Part shown: positions 12,501 through 23,158 of the stretch, one piece after another
Numbering within the stretch: position 1 is the stretch's first letter
Layout of the letters: every line of letters begins with the position of its first letter
Source of the DNA: Lingula anatina
Lineage: Eukaryota > Brachiopoda > Lingulata > Lingulida > Lingulidae
Reading direction: 5' to 3'
NCBI RefSeq assembly: GCF_001039355.2
Contig: NW_019773534.1
Coordinates: forward strand, 1-49,257
DNA: 49,257 nucleotides
Notes under the pieces: generated by a model
Seen by the model: only the letters and a program-made list of their open reading frames with translations
Told to the model about the DNA's origin: nothing
Database searches by the model: none
Made by a program: the position numbers and the translations under genes

Positions 12501-15500
12501 TTAATTAACAAACATGGGCGAATTAAATAAATAAGATAACCATAAAAAAAATAGGAAAACGCGCATAGGAAAAGAATTTTGTGTTTGAATAAGTTTTCAG
12601 CTGTAACAACTCGCATTTGCTTAGTAGATTTCTTCTTTGGATGACTTACTATACTTTTTTCGTTCGCTCAAAAGTAAGCAGCATTTTGCAGAAACGGTGC
12701 CCTCCAAACGTCTGCCAGTTTGTGGATATCTTTCAAACCATCGACCTGGGGTGGAAAGGCAGGGTCTCGGGGGGGGGGGGATGTCTTTGTCCCTCATTCC
12801 CAAGGTTGTTGTCATAGGGAACTTTCTCTCTTGTACTTCAGTCCGCAGAGATGGAGCCGCCGTATGGGATATGTGACAGAGCCTCGCCTCTGAAATACTA
12901 CTCGGTGTATACGATGTCCGCGTGTGTCCAGGAGTGTAAACTGGACCACATGATGGGCAACTGTACATGCAAATTACTCAACTATCCAGGTAAATTTCTG
13001 ATTTTTCTTCAGTGTGTGTATGTATGTATTTTTTTTTTTTTTTGCTCAAAAATTTATTTCATTCTTTGAAGTGTATTTAAAAGGCTCTCAGCACAAGATG
13101 CCCTAAACGAAAATAGGAATTTTTAAATCCTATGACATGTAAACGGGATTTGAGTTACTTTTTAAGTGAAAACTTCTGGCTTTCTATAACCTTTTATTTC
13201 AAACAACAAAAAAGTTATAGAAGTTATCGAAGATTAATTTTTTCTCTTCTGTTCTTCTAATTTTTTACACCTTATGCTGTGTGTGATCCAGTTTACAACA
13301 AACATTTTTCGTGTTTACAATTATGTATTAGAATCATACACAACTTTTGAATTCCTGCTATATTTTATCTTTAAAAAATCTGCTTTCGCTATAAAATCAT
13401 TGGCAGCAACATGGATTATCGTAAAGTCGACTCTGAATTAAGATTAGGCCTATTTTCTGTTAGGGTTCAGTATTCCTTCTAAATGTTATCAAACAAAATG
13501 AAGAAGAACCTATTATTGAAACTTTTTTTATTCTCTGTAAATATTTAATAATTTGCAGGACTCAAAGGACAGCCTGATGTCTGATCACGTGACGCCCTAG
13601 TTACGGCACACAATATATGACACGACACAAGCCAATGTGGCAAGTGTCGTTAGGGTAATTTGCCCTTCCGTTAACTCGGTGTCAAGCATTATGATGTTGT
13701 TATCTAAATTTGGCGTTTTCCAGGCCCAGGTGAAGTGTGTTCCCCTAAGCAGATAGTAGAGTGTGTGAAACCAATTTTACGTAAGTAAAAATAGTTTTTT
13801 TCTTTAATGTATTCTTATTCTTTCAAACAAAAGCACGTAGTAGAAATTACTAACAGATGTTGGCAGAGGTGGTGGGGTAGTGGAAACGATGAATGGAAAT
13901 TTAGTATGAATAGGCCTCAAATAAAAAAATTCCATATACAGTATTTGCTTTCATTCAAATTTTGAGATAAAAATAGCTGGACAAGAATTGAGTTTTAAGG
14001 TCAGAAGAATTTTTCCAGATGAAATATTGATATCTGCGTATCACCCAGTTTTTATACCACTGCATTTCGTCAAAAATATAGTAGGTTAGTTTGTGATTAA
14101 ACCAATGTACAAACAACACTGGTAAACGATTTTATTTAGATGATTAATTCGAAGAAATTTATATTTTTAATTTCTTTTTTTTTTCTATTTAAAAATAGAT
14201 AGTTACCTTTAAAAACATTGTGTGATTCGATTAGGTTGCTACATTAGCACAGCTAAACTTTGTGACGTGGTCTCCTTTGGCAGACCAATAGCAAGCAATT
14301 TCGAAGTGTGTGTGTGTGTGGGGGGGGGGGGGTATTTTTCTGAAATGGGGAACTTCTTTACCATAATGTTCAGCACGGAACCAAGATCAAATTTTGGTGC
14401 ACAGAGAATCCTCTTGTCCTAAAGGGCATTTCGCAATAGCCTCCCCCCAGCATTTCCTCCCCCCCCCCCCCCNAACGATGAATGGAAATTTAGTATGAAT
14501 AGGCCTCCAGTTAAAAAATTCCATATACGGTATTTGTTTTCATTCAAATTTTGAGATAAAAATAGCTGGACAAGAATTGAGTTTTAAGGTCAGAAGAATT
14601 TTTCCAGATGAAATATTGATATCTGCGTATCACCCAGTTTTTATACCACTGCATTTCGTCAAAAATATAGTAGGTTAGTTTATGATTAAACCAATGTACA
14701 AACAACACTGGTAAACGTTTTTATTTAGATGATTAATTCGAAGAAATTTACATTTTTAATTTCTTTTTTTTTTCTATTTAAAAATAGCAAGTTTTTTTAA
14801 AAGCATTGTGCAATTAGATTGGGTGACTACATTAGCACAGCTAAACTTTGTGACGTGGTCTCCTTCGGCAGACCAATAGCAAGCAATTTCGAAGTGTGTG
14901 TGTGTGTGTGTGGGGGGGTATTTTTCTGAAATGGGGAACTTCTTTACCATAACAGCACGGAACCAAGATCAAATTTTAGTGCACAGAGAATCCTTTTCCT
15001 GTCCTAAAGGGTATTTCGCAATAGCCTCCCCCCAGCCTTCCCTCTCCCCGCCGCCTACGGGCTTGTTTGCTAAGTACATTAATATTTAACCCAAATTTTG
15101 TTGATACAATAACGTCCATATCAACACGTGCTCGAAGAGGAAGAAATATTGGGCAGTCTCAGTTATTCAGAAGGGAGGAAAAGGAGGCGGGAAGGGTGAA
15201 GGAAGGCAAGGACAAACAAGGTTGTTTTGTGATGAAAACAAATCAATCACTGTCGCGGGAGCATGTTTTATATATAAGAATTTTGAATTTGAGGAAATTT
15301 ATCATAAAAGACACGTGTCAATATTCATATTTGTAAGTAATAATTCAAATGCCTTATCATGTGTCGTATATCGACGTAGAACTAGTAATTTCGGGGGTGA
15401 AGCATGATTTTATGTGGCAGCTATCTATCATCTTGAAAGTTGACCATGCTGAGCAGGTCATTAGTATCAGATATGCTGTTTTTTCTCCATTTTCAATTCT

Positions 15501-17973
15501 CAGATGACCAATGATAAATTACGGTGTCACATCGTAGTGTTTGTAAGGTTTAGCATTATCTCTAATTGGTTTGGGGTGCATTTGAGTCCAATAAATCTGA
15601 TATTGTCATTGTTGAAATACCGGATTTAAGGTCCGTTTTCTCGATTTTCAACAGAAAATATCCTGTATCATTTTGCTTTGTTTTGTGTCACAGAGAAAAT
15701 TTGACGACTAAGTAACATTTAAAAATAAAAGAGCTTGACCATAAAGACAGTGTGACCCTGTTGTCCAGCTAGTAAACACATACATGCAGGGGCGGATTCA
15801 GGATTATTTGAAGAGGGGGTCCGCGGAAAAAGGGGCCCCGAAAAAAATTATTTAGAGGGCGAACGGTGCCATTTGGTACGATTTAAAACTATGAATCAGC
15901 AAGTCAAAATTATAACTTCAAGAGGGGACCATTGGTGTGATTTTTTTTTAGAAATGGAAGGGGGGGGGGATCAGGACCCCCCTGACAACACCCTTAAATA
16001 CGCCACTGGTCGGGTTTACCAACATGCCTGTTTACCTTGACAACTATAGTTAATCTGTAGGTACTTGAAGGTTCCTTCACAAGGATCCTGATCGAATGTT
16101 GACCTACTTGCTACCACAGAACAGGACTGCTGACCTTCGCATGCTTCAGACACAACGCTGTAGGAATTGCTGGCGTTGCAGCCTGTGTTGGACATAGCAG
16201 TGTGCTTACACGTCAAATTGTTGGTCCGGCCATACAAAGCGTCCACAANTTTCCATTAAATTGCATTGTTACAATACGTTTAAATCGCCAAAAAATAATG
16301 CATTCATAATTGTTTCATTCCAGTGGAAATTAAGAAGAATTTTACGCACATGTGCCCCTGCAAAATCCCGTGTCAGAGCGTGAATTACGAGACCTATCTC
16401 TCCTACGCCAAGCTTCCCAGCGATGAAACTGCACCTGAGGTGGCAATGGAATACGGCGTAGCACAGTCCGATATCGAGTAAGTATATTATACGGCTAAAA
16501 TGTTGAACAAATAAAACTCAGCAGCTTTTAGAAAATACCTTTATAGAAGAGAAATTATGTTGTTTAAGACACCGCATTTGAAACGAAATTATCATGCACT
16601 TGAGTTGCCTATCTTTCAAACTTGGGAAAGCATTCCAACTGACAAAAGCTTTCAGTTCACACACACACACACACAAAAAAAAGCATACTGCAGATGGAAG
16701 TGCAAATAAATTTGATGATTATGAGCAAATTTTTCTCATTTCAGGAAAAACATTCTCGTGCTGGATATTTTCTTCCAAGACTTAAATTACGTAATTAGCG
16801 AACAATTGCCGGCCATCGAGTCATCGGGTTTGATAAGTAAGTTGTATATAGATATATATACATAATATATTTTTTTTAAATATAATAATTTGTCTTTATT
16901 CATTTGGGCCCAAACCCAACTTTCCATTAAATTATAGAGGTGGCCATTCACAGAATATAAGCTCAGTTTTATTTTTTGTTTTGAGTAAAGTTGTAAGTGA
17001 TAAGAAAATTTGGACAATTATATCGGTAACTTATTCCATATTATTGACAGTTTAATGGCATGAACACATATTCTTAAACACTGTTGAATTAATGCCCGTA
17101 ACGCTGTTTATTGTCCGGTAAACGGATCCCGTGGGCATAATAACATATTTACTCATTATCTGGTCATATATTTGTTCTATGCCCTGTGTATTGTGCTGGG
17201 CAACGATATCCCACGGTCGATTGTCAAGCAGAGTTCCATACAAACACAAAAAAAGTTTTTTGTGATTTTTATTCCCGATAACAATGGAGTCTTTGGGTAC
17301 GTTCAAAGTCACGGGAAAGAATAGCAAGCTCGTTGATATGAGCTAACGATATAACGTTATGTTACACAGGAAAGTCTGAAAATCGATTTTGCTTTCACTC
17401 TTTGTTGTTCGCGTGTGTCACTTTACTGGTAGGTATCGAAATTGCTTTTAATGACTAGGGCCCACTTGACGGACCACACACAGTATCAATCCGTATGGTG
17501 GCACGGCCTCTATCGAACATTAAAAATTCATCGTCACTTAGTCACACGGTTATTCTATTACGCTGAATTGATCAGAATACTGAATTTTCACAAAAATATT
17601 TAAACATGCATTTCAACAAGTTCAAGCACTTAGGCAAACATACACACAAGTGTGCGTAAAAACACATGCAAAGGTATAAACACGCACACACAAACGCGGT
17701 CTCTGAAAACGAATTACACAACACGGGTACACACGCGGGCACTCACAGCAGACAAATATGTATGTAATATTTTTAAATCATCTGTTTTCAGGTGACCTGG
17801 GAGGTCAGTTTGGGCTTTTCATGGGCTTCAGCCTGCTAACTTTAGTTGAATTCATCGAGTTCGGCTTCACAAGACTGATACTGTTTATTTGCCGTCCTAA
17901 GAAAAAGAAGCGCACCATAACTCCCGTCCTGCCGAAAGAACAAAGTAATTCTAAATCCGCATACCATTACTGA
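9309..17973 (+). CDS. DEG/ENaC family sodium channel (ASIC/peptide-gated-like), complete nine-exon gene
   Basis: Predicted subunit of a trimeric, amiloride-type cation channel in the plasma membrane. Nine exons joined at GT-AG sites with compatible phases give 1,527 nt, that is 508 residues, within the normal family length. The N-terminal gating motif HG is at residues 24-25, TM1 at about 39-60, and FPAVTICNVN follows. The large extracellular region carries LTEYGLCYTFN, NIEQSEY, VPPGFHAY and PPYGIC. The family hallmark CPCKIPC is at residues 377-383. TM2 begins after DLGGQFGLFMGFSLLT, with the G-x-S selectivity filter as GFS (460-462). A short Lys-rich cytoplasmic tail (KKKKR) ends in AYHY. 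An unusual Tyr-rich segment lies at 116-133. The start is the first ATG after the TATA box and gives the usual short N-terminus. Family membership is very secure; the gating stimulus (protons, peptide, mechanical) cannot be told from sequence. Confidence 0.93.
9898..10120. repeat. Degenerate TG-rich microsatellite in channel intron 1
   Basis: About 220 bases of interrupted TGTG and TGAATGTGTG units, with a second shorter (GT)n block at about 10289-10319. Minus-strand open frames rich in His and Thr across it are by-products of the repeat. Confidence 0.85.
10633..10966 (+). CDS. DEG/ENaC channel exon 2 (finger region, Tyr-rich segment)
   Basis: The acceptor CCTTCAAG|G completes the split Lys codon (phase 2), and the donor is TCTAAG|GTGAGT (phase 0). 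It codes for YLKSQLDQTDIDFLDQ, then the Tyr-rich acidic segment (residues 116-133), a Gly/Ala/Pro stretch, and potential N-glycosylation sites (NIS, NFT, NIS) with cysteines in HCEF and KCNIS. Confidence 0.9.
11574..11705 (+). CDS. DEG/ENaC channel exon 3
   Basis: The acceptor is TTTTACAG|TCC and the donor CAG|GTAAGT, both phase 0, for 44 codons. It holds the conserved FTPVLTEYGLCYTFN block of the extracellular domain and ends LIVNIEQ. The frame stays open past the donor for over 150 codons, but the family alignment ends at the splice site. Confidence 0.92.
12279..12431 (+). CDS. DEG/ENaC channel exon 4
   Basis: The acceptor is GCTTTCAG|AGT and the donor GAT|GTATGT, phase 0 at both ends, for 51 codons. 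It carries the palm-domain motif EVGLLFQVHNQSEPP and VPPGFHAYAGVKRT. Confidence 0.92.
12842..12989 (+). CDS. DEG/ENaC channel exon 5 (thumb, Cys-rich)
   Basis: The acceptor is TTGTACTTCAG|TCC (phase 0) and the donor CCAG|GTAAAT (phase 1). It codes for MEPPYGIC, then a Cys-rich stretch (SACVQEC, GNCTCKLL) typical of the disulphide-stapled thumb domain, and ends NYP. Confidence 0.92.
13724..13780 (+). CDS. DEG/ENaC channel exon 6 (57-base small exon)
   Basis: The acceptor is TTTTCCAG|GC and the donor TTTTAC|GTAAGT, phase 1 at both ends. It codes for PGEVCSPKQIVECVKPI, continuing the thumb cysteines. It is short but needed to keep frame and motif order between exons 5 and 7. Confidence 0.9.
13885..14472 (+). 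repeat. Intron 6 direct duplication, copy 1
   Basis: It begins AACGATGAATGGAAATTTAG and matches 14474-15052 almost base for base (offset 589), including a (TG)n-(G)n tract and a C run. The N at 14473 sits exactly between the two copies. Confidence 0.9.
14474..15052 (+). repeat. Intron 6 direct duplication, copy 2
   Basis: Second copy of the 589-base unit, with scattered substitutions and a different (TG)n/(G)n length from copy 1. Starting directly after a single N suggests an unmerged contig or allele overlap rather than a real tandem duplication. Confidence 0.9.
15787..16008 (+). mobile_element. hAT-like non-autonomous TIR element, copy 2
   Basis: 222 bases, from CAGGGGCGGATTCAGG to AAATACGCCACTG. 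It shares its body with the copy at 3733, including the GGGGCCCCGAAAAAAATT segment and the G-run then ACCCCCCTGAC block near the right end. No transposase and no clear target-site duplication. It lies in channel intron 6. Confidence 0.7.
16036..16248 (-). CDS. Partial SUEL-type (rhamnose/galactose-binding) lectin domain exon, antisense in intron 6
   Basis: Read on the minus strand this is an open exon of about 71 codons that matches the SUEL/Gal_Lectin domain (Pfam Gal_Lectin). It has YGRT near the start, the cysteine order of the family (LTC, NTGC, EAC, QSC), DPC followed by GTFKYL, and the closing YSC. The YGR, DPC and KYL motifs are those that form the sugar site in this family. It ends in a good donor, CAAG|GTAAAC (phase 1). 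The upstream side stops at the N at 16249, so roughly the first 15-20 residues of the domain are missing. I found no other exons of this gene. It could be a nested gene, a pseudogene fragment, or a misplaced contig. The domain call is secure; its place here is not. Confidence 0.75.
16324..16477 (+). CDS. DEG/ENaC channel exon 7 (CPCxxPC hallmark)
   Basis: The acceptor is TTTCATTCCAG|TGG (phase 1) and the donor ATCGA|GTAAGT (phase 2). It codes for NFTHMCPCKIPC, then VNYETYLSYAKLPS, the best family signature in the window, and ends VAQSDI. Confidence 0.95.
16745..16836 (+). CDS. DEG/ENaC channel exon 8
   Basis: The acceptor is CTCATTTCAG|GAAA (phase 2) and the donor ATAA|GTAAGT (phase 1). It codes for KNILVLDIFFQDLNYVISEQ, the palm-to-TM2 lead-in, and ends SSGLI. 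The Gly at residue 446 lies 14 residues before the filter, where the degenerin site is expected. Confidence 0.93.
17792..17973 (+). CDS. DEG/ENaC channel exon 9 (pore, TM2, C-terminus)
   Basis: The acceptor is CTGTTTTCAG|GTGACC (phase 1). It codes for SDLGGQFGLFMGFSLLT, with the GFS filter, TM2 to about FICRP, and a 30-residue cytoplasmic tail with KKKKR. TGA is at 17971-17973. Confidence 0.95.
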
Positions 17974-18733
17974 AAGAAGTAATAAAAGGGAGAGGACACT
18001 AACATTTATCTACGCCAGCCTCCCGAGAGGCTAGTCGGAGTTTAAGAGCCGAAGCTTTTACAATGAGCGTGCTCCTATGAAGATATGAAAATGAAATGAT
18101 ATAAGGATCGGCGCCACGTTCGGAATATTGTCTCTTGTAGTGTAGTGTCCGGTGTCCTCTGATTTGTAAGGGCAAACGATGTCCTAGCACCCGCTTGCGT
18201 CACGCCAACCCTAACCTGTACGAATCTAATGGAGAGCGGACTCAATGTTAGACAGATTTCATTTTCTTTGCATCGGACTTATTAAACTAAAACTTGCGGC
18301 GTGAATGGCCTCGGTTTGCAGAATAGAAAAAGGTTGAATTCTCGATCTATAGACCTGCTTGGCTGCGCCACAGGGAAAAAACTTGACACGCAACCTATCT
18401 GATGCTTTGGGTAAGAAAGACCCAAGGATACCTCAATTAACAAATGAGCAAGGCCAACTGTACGTTTATGAGATAAACACGCCCTTTATATTCCGAAAAC
18501 CATCGGAATATGCGATTTAAATTGTAAGTTTAGTGGTTTAGTCGTTGTCCGCGAGATGACCGTTGACCGGTTTTGTTCTCAGACAACGAACCAATTAGTC
18601 AATAGAGTTTGCGTGATTGTTTTTATTTTATTCCATTTTATTTATTAATATATTTTTTTTTGGGGGGGGGGGGGGGTCACCCTGTAACATAACTCGCTCA
18701 AACCAGAGGGTCAAGCACATTCCAAAAAAAAAA
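17974..18733. other. 3' flank of the channel gene
   Basis: No coding exon. Possible poly-A signals are AATAAA at 17981-17986, only seven bases past the stop, and ATTAAA at 18281-18286, which gives a more usual 3' UTR. A small hairpin lies at 18017-18032 (AGCCTC, loop CCGA, GAGGCT). A (T)n(G)n tract at about 18652-18676 leads into the N run. Confidence 0.4.
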
Positions 18734-19154
18734 NNNNNNNNNNNNNNNNNNNNNNNNNNNNNNNNNNNNNNNNNNNNNNNNNNNNNNNNNNNNNNNNNNN
18801 NNNNNNNNNNNNNNNNNNNNNNNNNNNNNNNNNNNNNNNNNNNNNNNNNNNNNNNNNNNNNNNNNNNNNNNNNNNNNNNNNNNNNNNNNNNNNNNNNNNN
18901 NNNNNNNNNNNNNNNNNNNNNNNNNNNNNNNNNNNNNNNNNNNNNNNNNNNNNNNNNNNNNNNNNNNNNNNNNNNNNNNNNNNNNNNNNNNNNNNNNNNN
19001 NNNNNNNNNNNNNNNNNNNNNNNNNNNNNNNNNNNNNNNNNNNNNNNNNNNNNNNNNNNNNNNNNNNNNNNNNNNNNNNNNNNNNNNNNNNNNNNNNNNN
19101 NNNNNNNNNNNNNNNNNNNNNNNNNNNNNNNNNNNNNNNNNNNNNNNNNNNNNN
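18734..19154. other. Assembly gap (421 N)
   Basis: A continuous run of unknown bases. Sequence on the two sides is unrelated, so any frame drawn across it has no meaning. Confidence 0.99.
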
Positions 19155-19230
19155 GGGGTCGAGTAGAGTGGGGTAGAGTAAGGCTAGGAGGGGTGTAGGG
19201 AAGTGGGTGGAATAACGTGGATGGGACTGA

Positions 19231-19477
19231 GGGGGGGGGGTCCGGAACGACGGGCCTCGGATGCGAAGCCAACCATCGCCCCCTTGGTGTGGGGTTCAGG
19301 GCCTGCTCAAGGGCCCTGAGTTTTGGTGCTTTGGAGAGCAAACAGTGCCCTTTGGAACGGTTTAGAACTATGATTTAGCTAGTCAAAATTCTAATTTTGA
19401 GGGGAATATTGGTGTGATATATTTTTCAGAAACCGAAGGGGGCGGACCCCCCTGCCCCCCCTCTAAATCCGCCACTG
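19231..19477 (+). mobile_element. hAT-like TIR element, copy 3 (left end unclear)
   Basis: It shares the GATGCGAAGC, GTGGGGTTC, GGTTTAGAACTATGATTTAG and AAATCCGCCACTG landmarks with copies 1 and 2, and ends at 19477. The left terminus is not identifiable and may lie in the gap. It is followed at once by an (AATA)n tract at 19486-19519. The same insertion recurs at 26952-27154 in the second version of the locus. Confidence 0.7.
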
Positions 19478-19485
19478 CATAGATG

Positions 19486-19487
19486 AA

Positions 19488-19518
<31 letters not shown>

Positions 19519-19519
19519 A
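19486..19519. repeat. (AATA)n microsatellite
   Basis: Tetranucleotide tract next to the right end of the hAT-like element. The counterpart at 27157-27200 in version 2 is longer, as expected for a variable microsatellite. Confidence 0.9.
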
Positions 19520-22500
19520 GTAAAAGTAGGAATTATATATTGATTCTAACATTTCCCGGCTTTCTGGGAAGACCAATGCAAAGTTACTGTCGCTGACGCT
19601 CCTAATTAAAAGAAAAACTCAAAGCAAATGAACATCGTTCTTCGACAGCAACAACGTCATCTTAAACTCAAGACCGAATATAAATGATTTCCTTGTTAGA
19701 GCAGTCTTCTGCGGTCTTTTCATTAGAATGCTGTGTGTAACACGCGTAGGTAAGTAGGCCTCTGATATGAAAAAAGTTTGAAAGTGTGCGTTTGTGCTTG
19801 TGTGTGTGCTTGTGTGTGTGTGTGTGTGTTTGTGTGTGAATGTGTTCGTGTGTGCGAGTGTGTGCATGAGCGCGTTGTTATTAGTAGTTTTTTTTAACTT
19901 AAAAGTTAAAAAATCTGTTGAGTAATAAATTTTAAAAAAGTAAAGTAAAAACTGCCTCCTTTTCCTTTACATTAAACCTCACTGGTTTATGGTTTTCCTT
20001 GGTTGTACACCCAACACAGTGATTGCTACTGGTGAGAAAACGCAATCACCAACCTTCTTGGCTGGGCTATTCATTTACAAGATGTGGGGTTACTGAAGAT
20101 GATGATCAAAGATTTAAGGGACGTAGAGACCGGTGCGCGGGCGCGCGCATGTGTGTGTGTGTGTGTGGTGGGGGGGGGGGGGGGTCAAATTTATGTAGTT
20201 TTTGTAACGAAGAGGCAGGGACGAATATTTTTGGGAGGGCAGTAAGATTTCTGTGACAGGAAAAAGGGTTTAAAAAAGATCTACATTGTACATGTACACG
20301 TAGAGTGGCAGAAAATCCGGTAAATAGTATTGATTTCATCTTTTGTGGTTAAGTTCTAACAATTTATTATTTAGTTAGAATTGGTACAAAACATCATATT
20401 CAAGTGTAGGGACATGTTGATTAATTACTTTTGCGAGTAGAAGAAATTTGCCTTCAAGTAGGTTTGGCGCGAAAAATCTCGTGTAAGAAAACCTTAAACA
20501 GGGACACAATATCCATACTCTGGCTTAAAAACCACAACTGTAGCTAAGAAATCAAGTCAATCTTGTTTAAACTTTCATTGAAAAGAGGACTCTAAGTTTG
20601 CACACACACATTTCATTGCCTAAACATATTGTGTTTATTTGTATTATATGATATTTCACGGTACAATGGACATAAGGTATTTATTGTATTATTGTAACTG
20701 AATGGGGTTATAATGGTCAGGTACATATTTCCTTCTCTCAGGGTGTTAGGATACTAAAGTTGCAAGTTCCTACCCACACGGTACATTATAAGTAAACTGA
20801 AATCATGTAAAAATTTATTGCAAAGATCCAGTTTTTTATCATATAAGTTATTTTATATTTTTTCCTATTTTTTTTCATTTTAATATTACTAACAGCAAAA
20901 ATTCAAAACACCATATTGATAGTGAAGAATTGATATCATTTTTAAGTTAAGCAAAGATGGCATACTGCATAAAGTAATTTAAGGCATATTAAAATTTGAG
21001 TATTCACTTGATATCTCTTGAATAACTGTCAGTGTTTTCTTTATTTACCTTAAAAATTTGCTCTTAAACTATGCATTCACGTAATCTATTGCTGTATCCA
21101 TTCAGTTTTGGTGCCAGGAATATGGATAATCAATACACTAGTAATCCATGTTTGTATACTGATGATAAGTTGATAAAGATTGTTGTATTTTGTATTGAAT
21201 TTACCCATAATATAACCTTCTGCACTGCAGCATTCATATAGCTTATATGGTCATAATCTCTCCATTGTTGAAGAAAACTGTCCGCAAGCTGGTCAGTGTT
21301 GGAGGGGACAGGGAAACACAGCGTGATTTTGTCAACCTGCCTCATTAACTATCAGGTAGGTAGCATTTTGTACTGAAAGAAATATAACTAGGTAAGCAGA
21401 ATTAAAGTTTCACATTTCACTTTCTCTGGAGGGAAGGCAGGAAAAAGTTTTAGTTTGAGACTACAAAATCCAGTCATAATACTAATTTTAAAGATATTTT
21501 GAACATTTTAGGTGAGTATTGCTATGACTGTGAACTGACTTACATGTAGATTTTGCATAGTATTTTTTCAAACACATGGTGAGTAGAATTTGTGGTGATT
21601 GGATTATTTATTATGTAATGTTGCTTGTATATTTCAAATTCTGTTAAAATCAGTTTATCAATTAGGACAGTGCATGATAACTGTTTTGTTTTATTTAGCT
21701 CTGTACTTTAGAAAACTGGTGCACAGTTTTGATTCTATTAGTCAAAGAATTTAAAATGTGAAAAAATGTTTTGTTTAAAAACTGGACTTTAAAAGATATA
21801 ATATATATCCACCTATCGACTAAGTTTGATTTTTTGTTTTGTTTTGTACCGCTGCATACAGTTACGTGGCTATATATGTATTTTAAGAACAAAACTTTTT
21901 AGTTAATTTACGCTTGCAATAATGTTTGTAATTATTTAGTTTTCCATGTCTTAACTGTAGGAGAAACTTATTGTAAATCTTGTGTTTCTTAGCAACAAAG
22001 CTGCTAGATTTGACAATTATATATAATTATGCATTTTACATATTTGTGAGATCAGTAAATCAGGATGTTTTTAGTTTCAAAGCAAATTGATAAAAATAAT
22101 TTTTTGTCTTTCAAATGGACACATTATATTAACCTGTTGAATCTTTTGTGGTCAAGACAATATTGTTAAAAAATTTAAGAAATTACATGCATGTGTATTA
22201 TGTAGATGCACTAAATCAAATGGTCACAAATCGACTGTAAATCCACCTTCAGACATTTTCCCCAAAGTAGACAAGCTGTCTCACTGAGTGTCATGTACAG
22301 GGTTAGAGTAAATTACCATAATTGTCTGTGCTATGTTGCCGAGGGCGAGAAACAAATACGGGTTGACATGCAACCACTTAGCAGAGCTGAGCAGGGTGAG
22401 ATGGTCTCTGTCAGTGTACCCCTTCTAGGCAGATATATTAAGAAGAGGAACAAGTGCTTAGAAATATTGCAGTTGTTACATTGTACCCCTGAGAGAAGGA

Positions 22501-23108
22501 AAAGGTGAGAAATATCCNGGAGAGGGGGGGAGGGGAGAGGTGAAACAAGATTGCACGCAAATATGAGTCCAAATATGTCCATGTGTGTTCATGAGGGAAA
22601 TTGAGGCTTGTTTAATTGGAATTTAATCTATCTATGTTGGAGAATGAAGTTAAATTTATGTTAAATATATGAAAGGAGCAAGTTAACTATTTTTGGTAGT
22701 ATTAAGTCTTAACATATGTGTATAGACCAAGTTGGCTGTACATTATATTGTACATGTGGCTTAAAATTGGTTTATCCATTATTCAATTTAACTTCACTTG
22801 GTGAAGAAACTGCAGTGGTATTGGTTTTCATTATTCTGTATTGCCCTACTTTTAACCTTGCCAGTATTGTCTTCAATTATTGTGCCTTTTATTAAAGATG
22901 TTTTTTTTTTTTTGTGCTGTTGATTGATTTTAAAAAATTGCAAAAATTCTGCTAGATTGGAACTGCCAAATGACTTTCTCTGATACCTGATTTTTAAATT
23001 TTAAATACTGGATCACAATACAAAATGGAGAAATACCTTGAAAATGAGAAGACATTTAATGAGTTTTAAATCGATAAATAAAAGGGAGGAATAAATTGAA
23101 ATGAATGG

Positions 23109-23158
23109 AATTGGTCCTTGAAAATGGTAGTTCTAATGATTATTTTCAAGGACCAATT
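23109..23158. repeat. Perfect 17-base-arm hairpin (version 1)
   Basis: AATTGGTCCTTGAAAAT and its exact reverse complement ATTTTCAAGGACCAATT are separated by 16 bases. The arms are unchanged in the other version (30917-30966). It could fold as RNA or be a tiny foldback relic; no flanking element is seen. Confidence 0.8.

Noticed and set aside
12617-12968. Overlapping frames on both strands in channel intron 4 and exon 5
   Set aside because: They are shadows of exon 5 and of a G-run tract.
18617-19341. Roughly 190- and 240-codon frames crossing the N run
   Set aside because: Most of each frame is unknown bases; the rest is G-run and transposon sequence.
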